Below, in pieces: positions 41,497 through 50,231 of a DNA stretch of 64,000 nt. The DNA comes from JAYQKL01 sp965243245. Its GTDB lineage: Bacteria; Pseudomonadota; Alphaproteobacteria; RS24. Each line of letters opens with the position of its first letter. The first letter of the stretch is position 1. The stretch is taken from the NCBI GenBank assembly GCA_965243245.1, contig OZ251536.1, forward strand, positions 186,001-250,000, given 5' to 3'. A program made the translations under genes and the position numbers. The notes under the pieces were generated by a model, which was not told the DNA's origin, did no database searches, and saw only the letters and a list, made by a program, of their open reading frames with translations.

Positions 41497-42010
41497 TTGT
41501 CACTTTTGCTTGCTTGAAGGGGGTAAAGCCAATTTTTTGGTACAGAAGTAAAGCACGTGGATGATCGAGTGTATTGGTCTGAATAATCACCCGTGCTGGG
41601 TTGCGTGTCCAAATATGTTCCAATGTGTGATGGAGAAGTTTTTTGCCAATCCCTTGACTGATTGCTTGTTGTTTCAAGCCAACAAAAACGATCTCAATTT
41701 CGGGAAATTTACGGGCGTTTACTTCTGTAAAACCAATAATTTCTAAGCCATGGCGCAAATAAAAAACATGATTGTCAGGGTGGTTTAAAATATGTTCCAA
41801 GGCACTGTCAGACATATAGCGTCTATGCACCCAATGATAAGACCGCCCAATATCATCATAAAGGGTCTGATAGGTTTTTAAGTCTGGGGATACTTCTTCA
41901 GTTAAAGATAAAGGCGCATCCCCCCAGTTTAAATCCAATTGAGGGCGTTGCCACATTTCAAGATGCGTGACCGTGGTGGTGAATTTTATCTGCTTTTTTG
42001 CTATACTCAT
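41480..42010 (-). CDS. GNAT-family N-acetyltransferase
   Basis: A 176-residue acetyltransferase. The acetyl-CoA-binding core is IEIVFVGLKQQAISQGIGKK-like, where QxxGIGK is the pyrophosphate loop, and RALLLYQKIGFTPFKQ is the closing motif. The acceptor is unknown. The ATG at 42010 is taken; a TTG at 42034 overlaps the cysK stop and is less likely. It is translationally close to the cysteine synthase gene upstream, with a 14-base gap. Confidence 0.8.
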   Translation of the reverse strand: MSIAKKQIKFTTTVTHLEMWQRPQLDLNWGDAPLSLTEEVSPDLKTYQTLYDDIGRSYHWVHRRYMSDSALEHILNHPDNHVFYLRHGLEIIGFTEVNARKFPEIEIVFVGLKQQAISQGIGKKLLHHTLEHIWTRNPARVIIQTNTLDHPRALLLYQKIGFTPFKQAKVTIIDRG

Positions 42011-42024
42011 GGTGATATTGGGCT

Positions 42025-43023
42025 TTATAGCCAATCTGGATAGGGGAGGTTTTTTTGCTTGAGGAATTGGGGATTATAAAGCTTACTTTGATAACGTGTG
42101 CCATAATCGCATAAAATTGTCACAATGATATGGTCTGGCCCCATTTCTTGTGCCATGCGTATGGCGCCCGCAATATTAATGCCGCTTGAGCCACCAAGAC
42201 ACAGCCCCTCATATTTTAAAAGATCAAATATAATGGGCAGAGCTTCCTCATCTGAAATTTGATAGGCGTCATCTATCGGCGCACCGACAAGATTTTGTGT
42301 CACTCTGGCTTGACCAATACCTTCTGAAATGGACGTGCCTTCAGCTTTTAAGTCGCCGTGCTTAAACCAATGATACATGGCCGCGCCCATAGGATCGGCA
42401 ACGGCAATCTTGATGTTGGGGTTTTTTTCTTTTAACGCTATCGCAATACCCGCCAATGTGCCGCCCGTGCCAATAGCACAAGTGAAACCATCTAGCTTGC
42501 CATTGGTTTGTTCAAAAATCTCAGGGCCCGTTGTTTCAATATGTGCTTGGCGGTTGGCAATATTATCAAACTGATTAGCCCAAATAGCACCATTAGGAGT
42601 TTTGGCCGCGAGCTCTTCTGCCAAGCGACCCGAATATTTCACATAATTATTCGGGTCTTTATAAGCAACCGCAGGCACTTCAATCAGCTCTGCACCGATG
42701 AGGCGAATCATATCCTTTTTTTCTTGGCTCTGTGTGTCAGGTATGACAATGACAGACTTATAACCCAAAGCATTAGCAACCAAAGCAATACCAATGCCTG
42801 TATTACCGGCAGTTCCTTCAACGACTGTGCCACCGGGGCGTAAAACACCTCTTTTTTCGGCATCTTTGATAATGTATAACGCCGCACGGTCCTTAACAGA
42901 TTGCCCCGGATTCATAAACTCAGCTTTTCCTAAAATCGTACAGCCGGTTTTTTCAGAAGCCGCTTTTAAAAGTATTAAAGGCGTATTGCCAATGGCTTCG
43001 ATAAGCCCGTTATGAAACTGCAT
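42025..43023 (-). CDS. cysK: Cysteine synthase (O-acetylserine sulfhydrylase)
   Basis: A 332-residue fold-type II PLP enzyme. The PLP lysine is Lys44 in NPGQSVKDRAAL. VVEGTAGNTGIGIALVA binds the substrate and CAIGTGGTLAGIAIAL the phosphate. It makes cysteine from O-acetylserine and sulfide. The ATG at 43023 is chosen, six bases from GGAGGAG. It is about 20 residues longer than E. coli CysK at the C-terminus. The GNAT gene follows. Confidence 0.92.
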   Translation of the reverse strand: MQFHNGLIEAIGNTPLILLKAASEKTGCTILGKAEFMNPGQSVKDRAALYIIKDAEKRGVLRPGGTVVEGTAGNTGIGIALVANALGYKSVIVIPDTQSQEKKDMIRLIGAELIEVPAVAYKDPNNYVKYSGRLAEELAAKTPNGAIWANQFDNIANRQAHIETTGPEIFEQTNGKLDGFTCAIGTGGTLAGIAIALKEKNPNIKIAVADPMGAAMYHWFKHGDLKAEGTSISEGIGQARVTQNLVGAPIDDAYQISDEEALPIIFDLLKYEGLCLGGSSGINIAGAIRMAQEMGPDHIIVTILCDYGTRYQSKLYNPQFLKQKNLPYPDWL

Positions 43024-43158
43024 TTTCATCTCCTCCAATAAGTTTATTCATAATCTGAGCGCGGTAAATAGGCAAGTTTCTCATTTTTATGTTAGCTTAA
43101 AATCGAACAGTGCTTGAATTATTGAACGATTCAGGTGAGAATGAAATCAGAAACACGA

Positions 43159-43194
43159 GTATAGACACTGGTATAGACACTGGTATAGACCATG
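43159..43194. repeat. 12-bp tandem repeat upstream of the DUF6134-like gene
   Basis: GTATAGACACTG twice and a variant third copy (GTATAGACCATG), 30 bases before the GTG start. Confidence 0.85.
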
Positions 43195-43223
43195 ACTGTT
43201 GAAATTCAAAGATAAGGTGCATC

Positions 43224-43994
43224 GTGTTATCAAGAATTTTATTTCTTAAATCTCAGAGATTATTTTTTTTAGTGTTTCTTTCATTGTTTCTTTCGCTGTT
43301 TTTTTGCGGGGTTGTATTCATAAAAGCAGAGGCTTATGAAAAAATTATGGGTGCGCCATCTCATCCTTTCATAGGTAAAGACATTGCTTTGCCGCCCGGT
43401 CATTCGCTGTCTTTTTTGATTACCAGAAAAGGCAAAAAAATAGGCTATCAACATATAGATTTTGAGTTACAAAATAATGGGAGTCTAAAAGTTTCCATTC
43501 ATATTGATATTAGGGTGAAGCTGAGTTTCATCACTATTTATGATTTTTTGCATGACAATACAGAAATATGGAAAGAGGGTAATTTACAAAGCCTGAACTC
43601 ACGAACTTTGCGTGATGGGAAGTCCTTAAATCTTTCGGTCAAGCGTGTCGAGGGTATGTTGGTTATTGATAATGGGGAGCATGAAGATATTCGTGCTGGT
43701 AGCCTGAAACCATCTTCTTACTGGTATGCAGATTTCACCCTGCAAGAAAGAGCCATTGATACGGTAACAGGAAAGGTGCTTGAATTAACGGCCCTTTATG
43801 AAGGGGTAGAAGAAACTGCAACTGGTGAGGAAACGCATTATTTTACGCTGAACAAGGATATTCCTGCTGATATTATTTACTCTGATATGGGTCATTGGGT
43901 TGGTTTTAAATTTGGCAAGTCGCGTCATGTTCGCTACAATCGAGCGCGCTTAGAAGACTTGCCGCCGCGGCATAAATGGCGGGTATTTGATTAA
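43224..43994 (+). CDS. Exported protein, probable DUF6134 family
   Basis: A 256-residue protein with a long hydrophobic signal sequence that carries a 12-bp in-frame repeat (FLSLFLSLF). The mature part is beta-rich: ITRKGKKIGYQHIDFEL, LRDGKSLNLSVKRVEG and KPSSYWYADF recall the DUF6134 family of periplasmic proteins of unknown role. The GTG start at 43224 follows AAGGTG. The next gene begins 18 bases downstream, so they may form a two-gene operon. Confidence 0.6.
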   Translation: MLSRILFLKSQRLFFLVFLSLFLSLFFCGVVFIKAEAYEKIMGAPSHPFIGKDIALPPGHSLSFLITRKGKKIGYQHIDFELQNNGSLKVSIHIDIRVKLSFITIYDFLHDNTEIWKEGNLQSLNSRTLRDGKSLNLSVKRVEGMLVIDNGEHEDIRAGSLKPSSYWYADFTLQERAIDTVTGKVLELTALYEGVEETATGEETHYFTLNKDIPADIIYSDMGHWVGFKFGKSRHVRYNRARLEDLPPRHKWRVFD

Positions 43995-44012
43995 GATAAT
44001 AGGGAGGGCATA

Positions 44013-44438
44013 ATGGACGAAAAAATGCGCATTAATCGAGAATTACTTAAAGAAACGGCGGCTCTTTATGCGGCGGGTGCAGATAAAAAAGATCGCCAGA
44101 TATGGCAGAGTGTTTTAGCAGCTGATTGCGAAATAGAGGGCGATGGCTTTCATCATATCGGGCGTGATGTGTGTCTTACGTCTATTGATTTGCTGGCGGA
44201 TATGTTTCGCAGGACTCATCACCAAATTCACCAACAGCTTGTAACGATTCAAAATGATACCGCCTTTGGTGAAACCTATGCGACGGCTGAGCACCTTCTC
44301 AAAGAGGAAGACGCAATTTTGGTTTGGCAAATTCGTTATCAGGATAAATGGCGCAAAGAGCAGGGCGCATGGTTGTTTACACACAGAAAGCTCATTGTAG
44401 ATTGGCAAGAAAGCCGTTCTGTTATTGTCTCTGGATAG
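44013..44438 (+). CDS. SnoaL-like / NTF2-fold protein
   Basis: A 141-residue cytosolic protein. It appears to have the cone-shaped NTF2-like fold, with an N-terminal helix pair (ETAALYAAGADKKDRQIW), LAADCEIEGDGF, and C-terminal strands (YQDKWRKEQGAWLFTHRKL). Such proteins include small hydrolases and isomerases, but no catalytic residues can be named here. GGGAGGG lies directly upstream of the ATG. Probably co-transcribed with the preceding exported protein. Confidence 0.65.
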   Translation: MDEKMRINRELLKETAALYAAGADKKDRQIWQSVLAADCEIEGDGFHHIGRDVCLTSIDLLADMFRRTHHQIHQQLVTIQNDTAFGETYATAEHLLKEEDAILVWQIRYQDKWRKEQGAWLFTHRKLIVDWQESRSVIVSG

Positions 44439-44458
44439 CCTTTCAAGAAACTAAAGGG

Positions 44459-44534
44459 TGGCTCCGCCTGCTGGACTCGAACCAGCGACCCAATGATTAA
44501 CAGTCATTTGCTCTACCAACTGAGCTAAGGCGGA
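44459..44534 (-). tRNA. tRNA-Asn (anticodon GTT)
   Basis: 76 bases on the reverse strand. Acceptor TCCGCCT/AGGCGGA, anticodon loop CTGTTAA giving GTT, T-arm GCTGG-TTCGAGT-CCAGC, CCA encoded at 44461-44459. Confidence 0.95.
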
Positions 44535-44600
44535 TCACAACCATGCAACTGGATATATCAAAAATACTTATTTACGCAAGCGCAAAATATTAACCCACCC

Positions 44601-44630
44601 GATTTTGCCCGACTTTGCCCGACTTTGCCT
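44601..44630. repeat. 10-bp tandem repeat between tRNA-Asn and tRNA-Cys
   Basis: GATTTTGCCC, GACTTTGCCC, GACTTTGCCT: three units directly upstream of the tRNA-Cys 3' end. Confidence 0.75.
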
Positions 44631-44635
44631 GATAT

Positions 44636-44709
44636 TGGAGGCCACGCCCGGATTCGAACCGGGGTACACGGCTTTGCAGGCCGCTGCGTAACCACTCCGC
44701 CACGTGGCC
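44636..44709 (-). tRNA. tRNA-Cys (anticodon GCA)
   Basis: 74 bases on the reverse strand. Acceptor GGCCACG/CGTGGCC, anticodon loop CTGCAAA giving GCA, T-arm CCCGG-TTCGAAT-CCGGG, CCA encoded. Confidence 0.95.
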
Positions 44710-44865
44710 AAAATCAATGAAGAGGTTGTAACAAAGCGGCTTTGCAATGACAATGAGTTTTACGTATCTGTGAAATAAAAATATTCATGCGAGCTTTGCG
44801 TTGAATTTGCTAAACAAGCGGCGTATATAAGGGGTCATATTTTAGCGAGGGTTCATAGGAAAATT

Positions 44866-45531
44866 ATGTCTGATATTGCCATTGATTACCAACGCGCGCG
44901 CGTCAATATGGTCGAGAGCCAAGTGAAGCCCGGCGGTGTTCGAGATATGAGAATTTGGGATGTCATGTTGAAAATTCCGCGTGAGCTTTTTGTTGAAGCT
45001 TCGCAAAAGCCCATTGCCTATATGGATAAGCAGGTTGCGATGGCTGAGGGGCGGTTTATGCCCGCCCCTTTAACGTTTGCTTTATTGATCGAATTAGCGC
45101 GTATTCAGCCAGAGGATTTGATTCTTGATGTTGCGTGCGGTACTGGATATTCAACGGGCGTTCTTGCTTTTCTTGGCAGTGCTGTTGTGGGGGTTGAGCA
45201 GGATGCGCAACTTTGCGAAACGGGCACTAAGATTTTGCAAGACCTTGGCGTTGATAGCGGGGTTATTGTCAATGGCAGTCATAGCGAAGGTCAGTCCAAG
45301 CAAGGGCCTTATAATGTTATTTTGATTAATGGGTTTGTTGGGCAAGTTCCCCAAAGCCTATTTGACCAGCTTGCGGCAAATGGTCGTTTGGTATGTGTGA
45401 CAGAGCATAATGGAGTTTCTTGCGGGATGGTTTATAAAAAAATAAATGACAGTATTTTAGCATTGGCAGCGTTTGAGTCTCTGACGATAAGTGTTCCCGG
45501 GTTTGAGAAGGAAGCGGTCTTTTCTTTTTGA
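44866..45531 (+). CDS. Protein-L-isoaspartate O-methyltransferase family protein
   Basis: A 221-residue SAM-dependent methyltransferase-fold protein. Motif I is ILDVACGTGYSTGVLAFLG. The N-terminal helix region RVNMVESQVKPGGVRDMRI and VPRELFVEA-like KIPRELFVEA match the alphaproteobacterial Pcm-like group that stands next to tolC. Whether it repairs isoaspartate is uncertain, since this subgroup diverges from E. coli Pcm. Confidence 0.85.
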   Translation: MSDIAIDYQRARVNMVESQVKPGGVRDMRIWDVMLKIPRELFVEASQKPIAYMDKQVAMAEGRFMPAPLTFALLIELARIQPEDLILDVACGTGYSTGVLAFLGSAVVGVEQDAQLCETGTKILQDLGVDSGVIVNGSHSEGQSKQGPYNVILINGFVGQVPQSLFDQLAANGRLVCVTEHNGVSCGMVYKKINDSILALAAFESLTISVPGFEKEAVFSF

Positions 45532-45562
45532 CATTTCTTTTAGAAACAAAGATGGCTGTAGC

Positions 45563-46885
45563 ATGAGAAAAAAAATTAAGAGATTATCCCTAACAGCGAT
45601 TGCATGCCTAACTTTAATGCCAACACATATTATGGCTGAAAGCTTTGAGGATGCTTTAAAAAGAACCTTGAATACCAATCCGACACTTTCTTCGGAACGC
45701 TCGCGTTATCTTGCTTATAAGCAGAATCAAATCCTCGCTTTTAGTGCTACTTTGCCGCAAATTTCTGCCTATGCGCGCACCAGTACAAATGACATCACCA
45801 GCGTCAATGATCTCACAGGCGAGGAAATAAGTTTCAGAGGCCAGCACCGTAATGATAGCTGGGGACTGAACGCTCAAATGGATGTGTTCACAAGCGGTAA
45901 AAACCTGAGTGACATCCTTCAGACTCGCGCCGATATTCGCGTTCAGAAACAAAATTTCATCGCTACAGAGCAACAGGTTTTACTTGGGGCTGTCAGTGCT
46001 TATCTTGATTTTTTACGTAGCCAAGCCGTTATCTCTTTGCGCCAGAAAAATGTCGAAGTCCTGATGCGCCAATATGAATCAGTCAAAGATCAGTTTGATG
46101 TCGGCATTGTTACTCGAACTGATGTTGCGCAATCTGAATCGCGTCTTGAACTTGCCCAAGCGCGGCTTATCCGCCAGCAAGCATTGCTTGAGGCCGCTCG
46201 CGCCACTTACAAAGAAATCATAGGTTTAGAGCCTGAAGACTTGCAAGCACCAGATGGTTTGCCTGCTCTGCCGGGCAGTTTGGAAGAAGCTTTTGATATA
46301 GCGATGCGCCAAAGTCCGACGATGCGTATCGCACAAGACCAGTCGCGTAGTGCTGATTATGCCGCCTATAGTGCCGTGGCGGGGTCATTGCCAAAAGTAT
46401 CATTATTTGGCACATATTCTGTGACCGACGACCCGACTCGGCAAAGGCTCGGCATTGAAGAAGAAGTTGCAAATTTTGGCATTGAAGTTTCCATGCCAAT
46501 TTTTACAGGGGGTAGAACCTATGCGGCGATAAGGGCGGCGGGGCATGTTAAAAACACAACGCGGATGTTACTCCACGCTGCTCAAAACAGTGTCGCGCGC
46601 GAAGTGACTGTTTCTTGGTATAATTTTAAGGCGGCGACAGGTGAAATTGACGCTTCACGCAAACAAATTAAAGCCTCAGAAATTGCGCTTGAGGGGGTCA
46701 AACAAGAGCGAGAATTGGGTATTCGTTCTATTCTTGATTTACTTGACGCTGAGAATGAATTACTTGACGCGCGGGTAGCTTTAATCGAAGCTGAAAGAAA
46801 CCAGATCATTGCCGTCTATAATCTTTTAGCATCAATCGGTAGTTTGACAGGTGCGCAGCTTAAGCTGGATGTTTCAAAAGAGTAA
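45563..46885 (+). CDS. tolC: TolC-family outer-membrane efflux channel
   Basis: A 440-residue protein with a signal peptide (LSLTAIACLTLMPTHIMA). Two homologous outer-membrane-factor halves follow, with long helical coiled-coil stretches: QFDVGIVTRTDVAQSESRLE in the first and ERELGIRSILDLLDAENELL in the second. It forms the trimeric exit duct of type I secretion and drug efflux pumps. The start at 45563 is chosen to place the signal peptide at the N-terminus. The pcm-tolC order is conserved in the class. Confidence 0.93.
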   Translation: MRKKIKRLSLTAIACLTLMPTHIMAESFEDALKRTLNTNPTLSSERSRYLAYKQNQILAFSATLPQISAYARTSTNDITSVNDLTGEEISFRGQHRNDSWGLNAQMDVFTSGKNLSDILQTRADIRVQKQNFIATEQQVLLGAVSAYLDFLRSQAVISLRQKNVEVLMRQYESVKDQFDVGIVTRTDVAQSESRLELAQARLIRQQALLEAARATYKEIIGLEPEDLQAPDGLPALPGSLEEAFDIAMRQSPTMRIAQDQSRSADYAAYSAVAGSLPKVSLFGTYSVTDDPTRQRLGIEEEVANFGIEVSMPIFTGGRTYAAIRAAGHVKNTTRMLLHAAQNSVAREVTVSWYNFKAATGEIDASRKQIKASEIALEGVKQERELGIRSILDLLDAENELLDARVALIEAERNQIIAVYNLLASIGSLTGAQLKLDVSKE

Positions 46886-46953
46886 TTTGTTGTGTTTCAT
46901 GAGGACGTAAAGCGTGCCTATTTATAGGGGGTTAGAATGAGGTTTCAAAATCA

Positions 46954-47433
46954 ATGAATGATCCTAAAAACAACACAGAAAATGCGGGTAAAGGTAGCGG
47001 TGCCAAAAATACCGCCCAGAAGACAGCCCAAAAGACAGGACGTGTGGAACCGAGCTTCAATAGCCGTGAGCCTCAAGCATCGGTTGGCGCAACAAAAACC
47101 TCGCCAAAAATTATGCCGCAGTTCGCAAAAGCGAATGCAGGCACATTTTCGTCTGCTTCGGGGCGTGGCTCTTTGAGCGTTAAACGCGCAATATTAGAAA
47201 AGCAAATATATCAAGCCGTTGAAGATATTTTAAACCCGCTTGATAGTGCCGACAGCTCAGTAGACAGCTCAGTAGATTCAGTGCGTACAAACAAAGATAT
47301 ACCAATAAAAGATTTGACAGATATGATTCGGCGTCTGGTGAAAGAAATTATTATCAAAGAAGTTAAGGCTGGTCGCTTACAACTGGTCAAACAGGATGAG
47401 GCGGCGCGCGCACAAGATAGCAAAAATCCTTAA
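46954..47433 (+). CDS. Hypothetical protein in the position of popZ/DUF2497
   Basis: A 159-residue low-complexity protein. The N-terminal two thirds is hydrophilic, with AQKT-AQKT and DSSV-DSSV from 12-bp repeats. The C-terminal 45 residues include the helical DLTDMIRRLVKEIIIKEVK. Between tolC and valS many Alphaproteobacteria carry the pole-organising protein PopZ (DUF2497), which has a similar disordered N-terminus and helical C-terminus. The helix here is only loosely similar, so identity with PopZ is a positional guess. Confidence 0.45.
   Translation: MNDPKNNTENAGKGSGAKNTAQKTAQKTGRVEPSFNSREPQASVGATKTSPKIMPQFAKANAGTFSSASGRGSLSVKRAILEKQIYQAVEDILNPLDSADSSVDSSVDSVRTNKDIPIKDLTDMIRRLVKEIIIKEVKAGRLQLVKQDEAARAQDSKNP
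47251..47274. repeat. 12-bp in-frame tandem repeat
   Basis: GACAGCTCAGTA twice, then a degenerate unit, encoding DSSV-DSSV-DSV. A second 12-bp pair lies at 47014-47037 in the same gene (AQKT-AQKT). Confidence 0.8.
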
Positions 47434-47512
47434 ACCACCCTAAACCGTGCTTGAAGCGAGCGTGTGCTTGGTGTAGGTCAAAGGCATAAAGTATTTGATA
47501 ACAGAGTTAAAA

Positions 47513-50200
47513 ATGTCCAAGGCGCAACCAGCGGCGAATTTAAAAAAAACCTATGATCCTTCCGCCATTGAGCATCGCTTATATGAGCAGTGGGAAAAGG
47601 CGGGTTGTTTCAAAGCGGGTCGGGTGCCAGATGCAAAGCCATATACGATAGTTATGCCGCCGCCCAATGTAACTGGCAGTTTGCATATGGGGCATGCTTT
47701 GAATAATACTTTGCAGGATATTTTATGTCGTTTTGAGCGTTTGCGGGGGCGCGATGTCTTATGGCAACCCGGCACAGACCATGCGGGGATTGCGACACAA
47801 ATAGTGGTTGAACGACAGCTTGAGGCACGTAGCGAGCCTTCTCGCCATGCTCTGGGACGCGCCGCTTTTTTGGCCCGCATCTGGGACTGGAAAGAAGAAA
47901 GTGGGTCAATCATTACCCATCAACTTCGCCGTCTTGGTGCCTCTTGTGATTGGAGTCGTGAACGCTTTACGATGGATGCGGGCGTGTCTGAAGCTGTGCG
48001 GAAGGTTTTTGTTGAACTCTATGAGCAAGGGCTGATTTATAAGGATAAACGGCTGGTTAATTGGGATCCGGGTTTATTGACCGCGATTTCTGATTTGGAA
48101 GTGGTGCAAAAAGAAGTTCATTCCTATATGTGGCACTTTAATTACCCGTTAGAAGACGCGAGCGGACATATTACCGTTGCCACGACACGCCCTGAAACCA
48201 TGCTAGGCGATACGGGTGTGGCGGTGCATCCTGATGATCCAAGATATAAAAATTTTATTGGTAAATATGTTGTGTTGCCAATTGTTGGGCGCAAAATTCC
48301 GATTGTGGCTGATACCTATGCCGACCCCGAACAAGGTTCTGGTGCGGTTAAAATCACGCCTGCGCATGACTTTAATGATTTTGAAGTTGGCAAACGGTGT
48401 CATCTGGATACGCTTAATATATTTGACCAGCATGCTGCGCTTGATTTATCGGATGAGGCGTTTGCCAATATGGCGGGGCGGGAAAGCTGGCAGGGGCTAG
48501 ATCGTTTTGAGGCGCGGCGGCGCGTGGTGGCTGAAATCGAAGCACTTGGTCTGCTTAAGGAAATTGAAGAGAACACTCATATGGTTCCCTTTGGCGACCG
48601 CTCAGATAAGGTGATTGAGCCTTGGTTGACGAACCAATGGTATGTGGATGCCCAAACGCTTGCCAAGCCAGCCATTCGGGCTGTTAAAACGGGTGCTACG
48701 ACATTCGTGCCGCGCAATTGGGAGAAAACTTATTTTGAGTGGATGAATAATATTCAGCCTTGGTGTATTTCGCGCCAACTCTGGTGGGGGCATCAAATCC
48801 CTGCATGGTATAGCCCGGATGGCAAAGTATTTGTGGCCTATGATGAAGCAGCGGCACAAGCCAAAGCCGAGGCCCATTATGGCGAGGGCGTAAAGCTGGT
48901 GCGCGATGAAGATGTCCTTGATACATGGTTTTCTTCTGCCTTGTGGCCCTTCTCGACGCTCGGTTGGCCGCAACAGACTCCAGAAGTCGCCCGCCATTAT
49001 AAAACGGATGTTCTTGTTACGGGTTTTGATATTATCTTTTTCTGGGTGGCGCGCATGATGATGATGGGGCTACATTTTAAACAAGAAGTGCCGTTCCATA
49101 CGGTCTATATTCATGCGCTTGTGCGCGATGAAAAAGGCGCGAAAATGTCTAAATCTAAAGGCAATGTGATTGATCCACTAAAAATTTGTGACAAATATGG
49201 AGCTGATGCGTTGCGCTTTACGCTCACGGCGATGGCGGCTATGGGGCGCGATATTAAACTCAGCGAAGCGCGTGTCGAGGGCTATCGTAACTTTGGCACG
49301 AAACTTTGGAATGCGGCGCGGTTTTGTGAAATCAATGGCTGTTTTACAGTGACTGATTTTAATCCCACTGGTGCCAAACAACCCCTGAATCAATGGATAA
49401 TCGGTGAAGTCGTACGCGCACAAAATGCGATTACCAAAGCCTTAGAGACCTATCGTTTCAACGATGGGGCGGCGGCTGTGTATCAGTTCATCTGGAACAG
49501 TTTTTGTGATTGGTATGTGGAATTAGCAAAACCAATTTTCTACGGTGCAGATGAAGCGGCTAAATTTGAAACAAAAGCCACTGCTAAATGGGCGTTAGAG
49601 CAAGCTTTTCGCTTATTGCATCCTTTTATGCCCTTTGTGACAGAGGCACTTTGGGCTCAAACGGGCGCGCGGGCGCATCCGCTTATGCTGGATGAATGGC
49701 CCAATTTACCAAAAACATTAATTACTAAAAAAGCCGATACTGAAATTGAATGGCTCATTAAGTCGATCACGGCAATTCGTTCGGTGCGCGCAGAGATGAA
49801 TGTGCCTGCCAGTGCAAAAATTCCACTGGAAATCATTGGCGCGACCAGCGCAACGCAACCCCGTATTGGTACTCTGCATGATAGTTTGAAACAGCTGGCG
49901 CGGCTGGAAAATATTTCATTATCTGATAGCGTTCCCGAGGGCGCGGTACAAGTGGTTGTGGATGGGGTGACGTATGCTTTGCTATTGAAAGATGTGATTG
50001 ATTTTAAAGCGGAAGCAACACGTTTAAAAAAGGAAATTGGCAAAGTTGAGAACGAGATTAAAAAAATTTCTAGCAAATTAAACAATGAAGGCTTTCTTGC
50101 CAAAGCCCCCGAAGCCGTGATTAAAGAAAACCAGCTACGTTTAGCTGAACAAGAAGCCACACGCGATAAATTACAGGCTGCTTTGAGCCGTCTGAATTAA
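47513..50200 (+). CDS. valS: Valyl-tRNA synthetase
   Basis: An 895-residue class I synthetase. HIGH is present as PPPNVTGSLHMGHALN and KMSKS as GAKMSKSKGNVIDP. The CP1 editing domain lies at about 190-380, and a C-terminal coiled coil (EATRLKKEIGKVENEIKKI) closes the protein. The ATG at 47513 is preferred to an ATT-led extension. Length is at the bacterial norm. Confidence 0.97.
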   Translation: MSKAQPAANLKKTYDPSAIEHRLYEQWEKAGCFKAGRVPDAKPYTIVMPPPNVTGSLHMGHALNNTLQDILCRFERLRGRDVLWQPGTDHAGIATQIVVERQLEARSEPSRHALGRAAFLARIWDWKEESGSIITHQLRRLGASCDWSRERFTMDAGVSEAVRKVFVELYEQGLIYKDKRLVNWDPGLLTAISDLEVVQKEVHSYMWHFNYPLEDASGHITVATTRPETMLGDTGVAVHPDDPRYKNFIGKYVVLPIVGRKIPIVADTYADPEQGSGAVKITPAHDFNDFEVGKRCHLDTLNIFDQHAALDLSDEAFANMAGRESWQGLDRFEARRRVVAEIEALGLLKEIEENTHMVPFGDRSDKVIEPWLTNQWYVDAQTLAKPAIRAVKTGATTFVPRNWEKTYFEWMNNIQPWCISRQLWWGHQIPAWYSPDGKVFVAYDEAAAQAKAEAHYGEGVKLVRDEDVLDTWFSSALWPFSTLGWPQQTPEVARHYKTDVLVTGFDIIFFWVARMMMMGLHFKQEVPFHTVYIHALVRDEKGAKMSKSKGNVIDPLKICDKYGADALRFTLTAMAAMGRDIKLSEARVEGYRNFGTKLWNAARFCEINGCFTVTDFNPTGAKQPLNQWIIGEVVRAQNAITKALETYRFNDGAAAVYQFIWNSFCDWYVELAKPIFYGADEAAKFETKATAKWALEQAFRLLHPFMPFVTEALWAQTGARAHPLMLDEWPNLPKTLITKKADTEIEWLIKSITAIRSVRAEMNVPASAKIPLEIIGATSATQPRIGTLHDSLKQLARLENISLSDSVPEGAVQVVVDGVTYALLLKDVIDFKAEATRLKKEIGKVENEIKKISSKLNNEGFLAKAPEAVIKENQLRLAEQEATRDKLQAALSRLN

Positions 50201-50231
50201 CCACTCAAAAACAGGAATAATAAGGAATAAT

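Noticed and set aside
44568..44753. 61-codon frame on the - strand over tRNA-Cys
   Set aside because: It reads through the tRNA gene; the frame is a by-product of the tRNA sequence.
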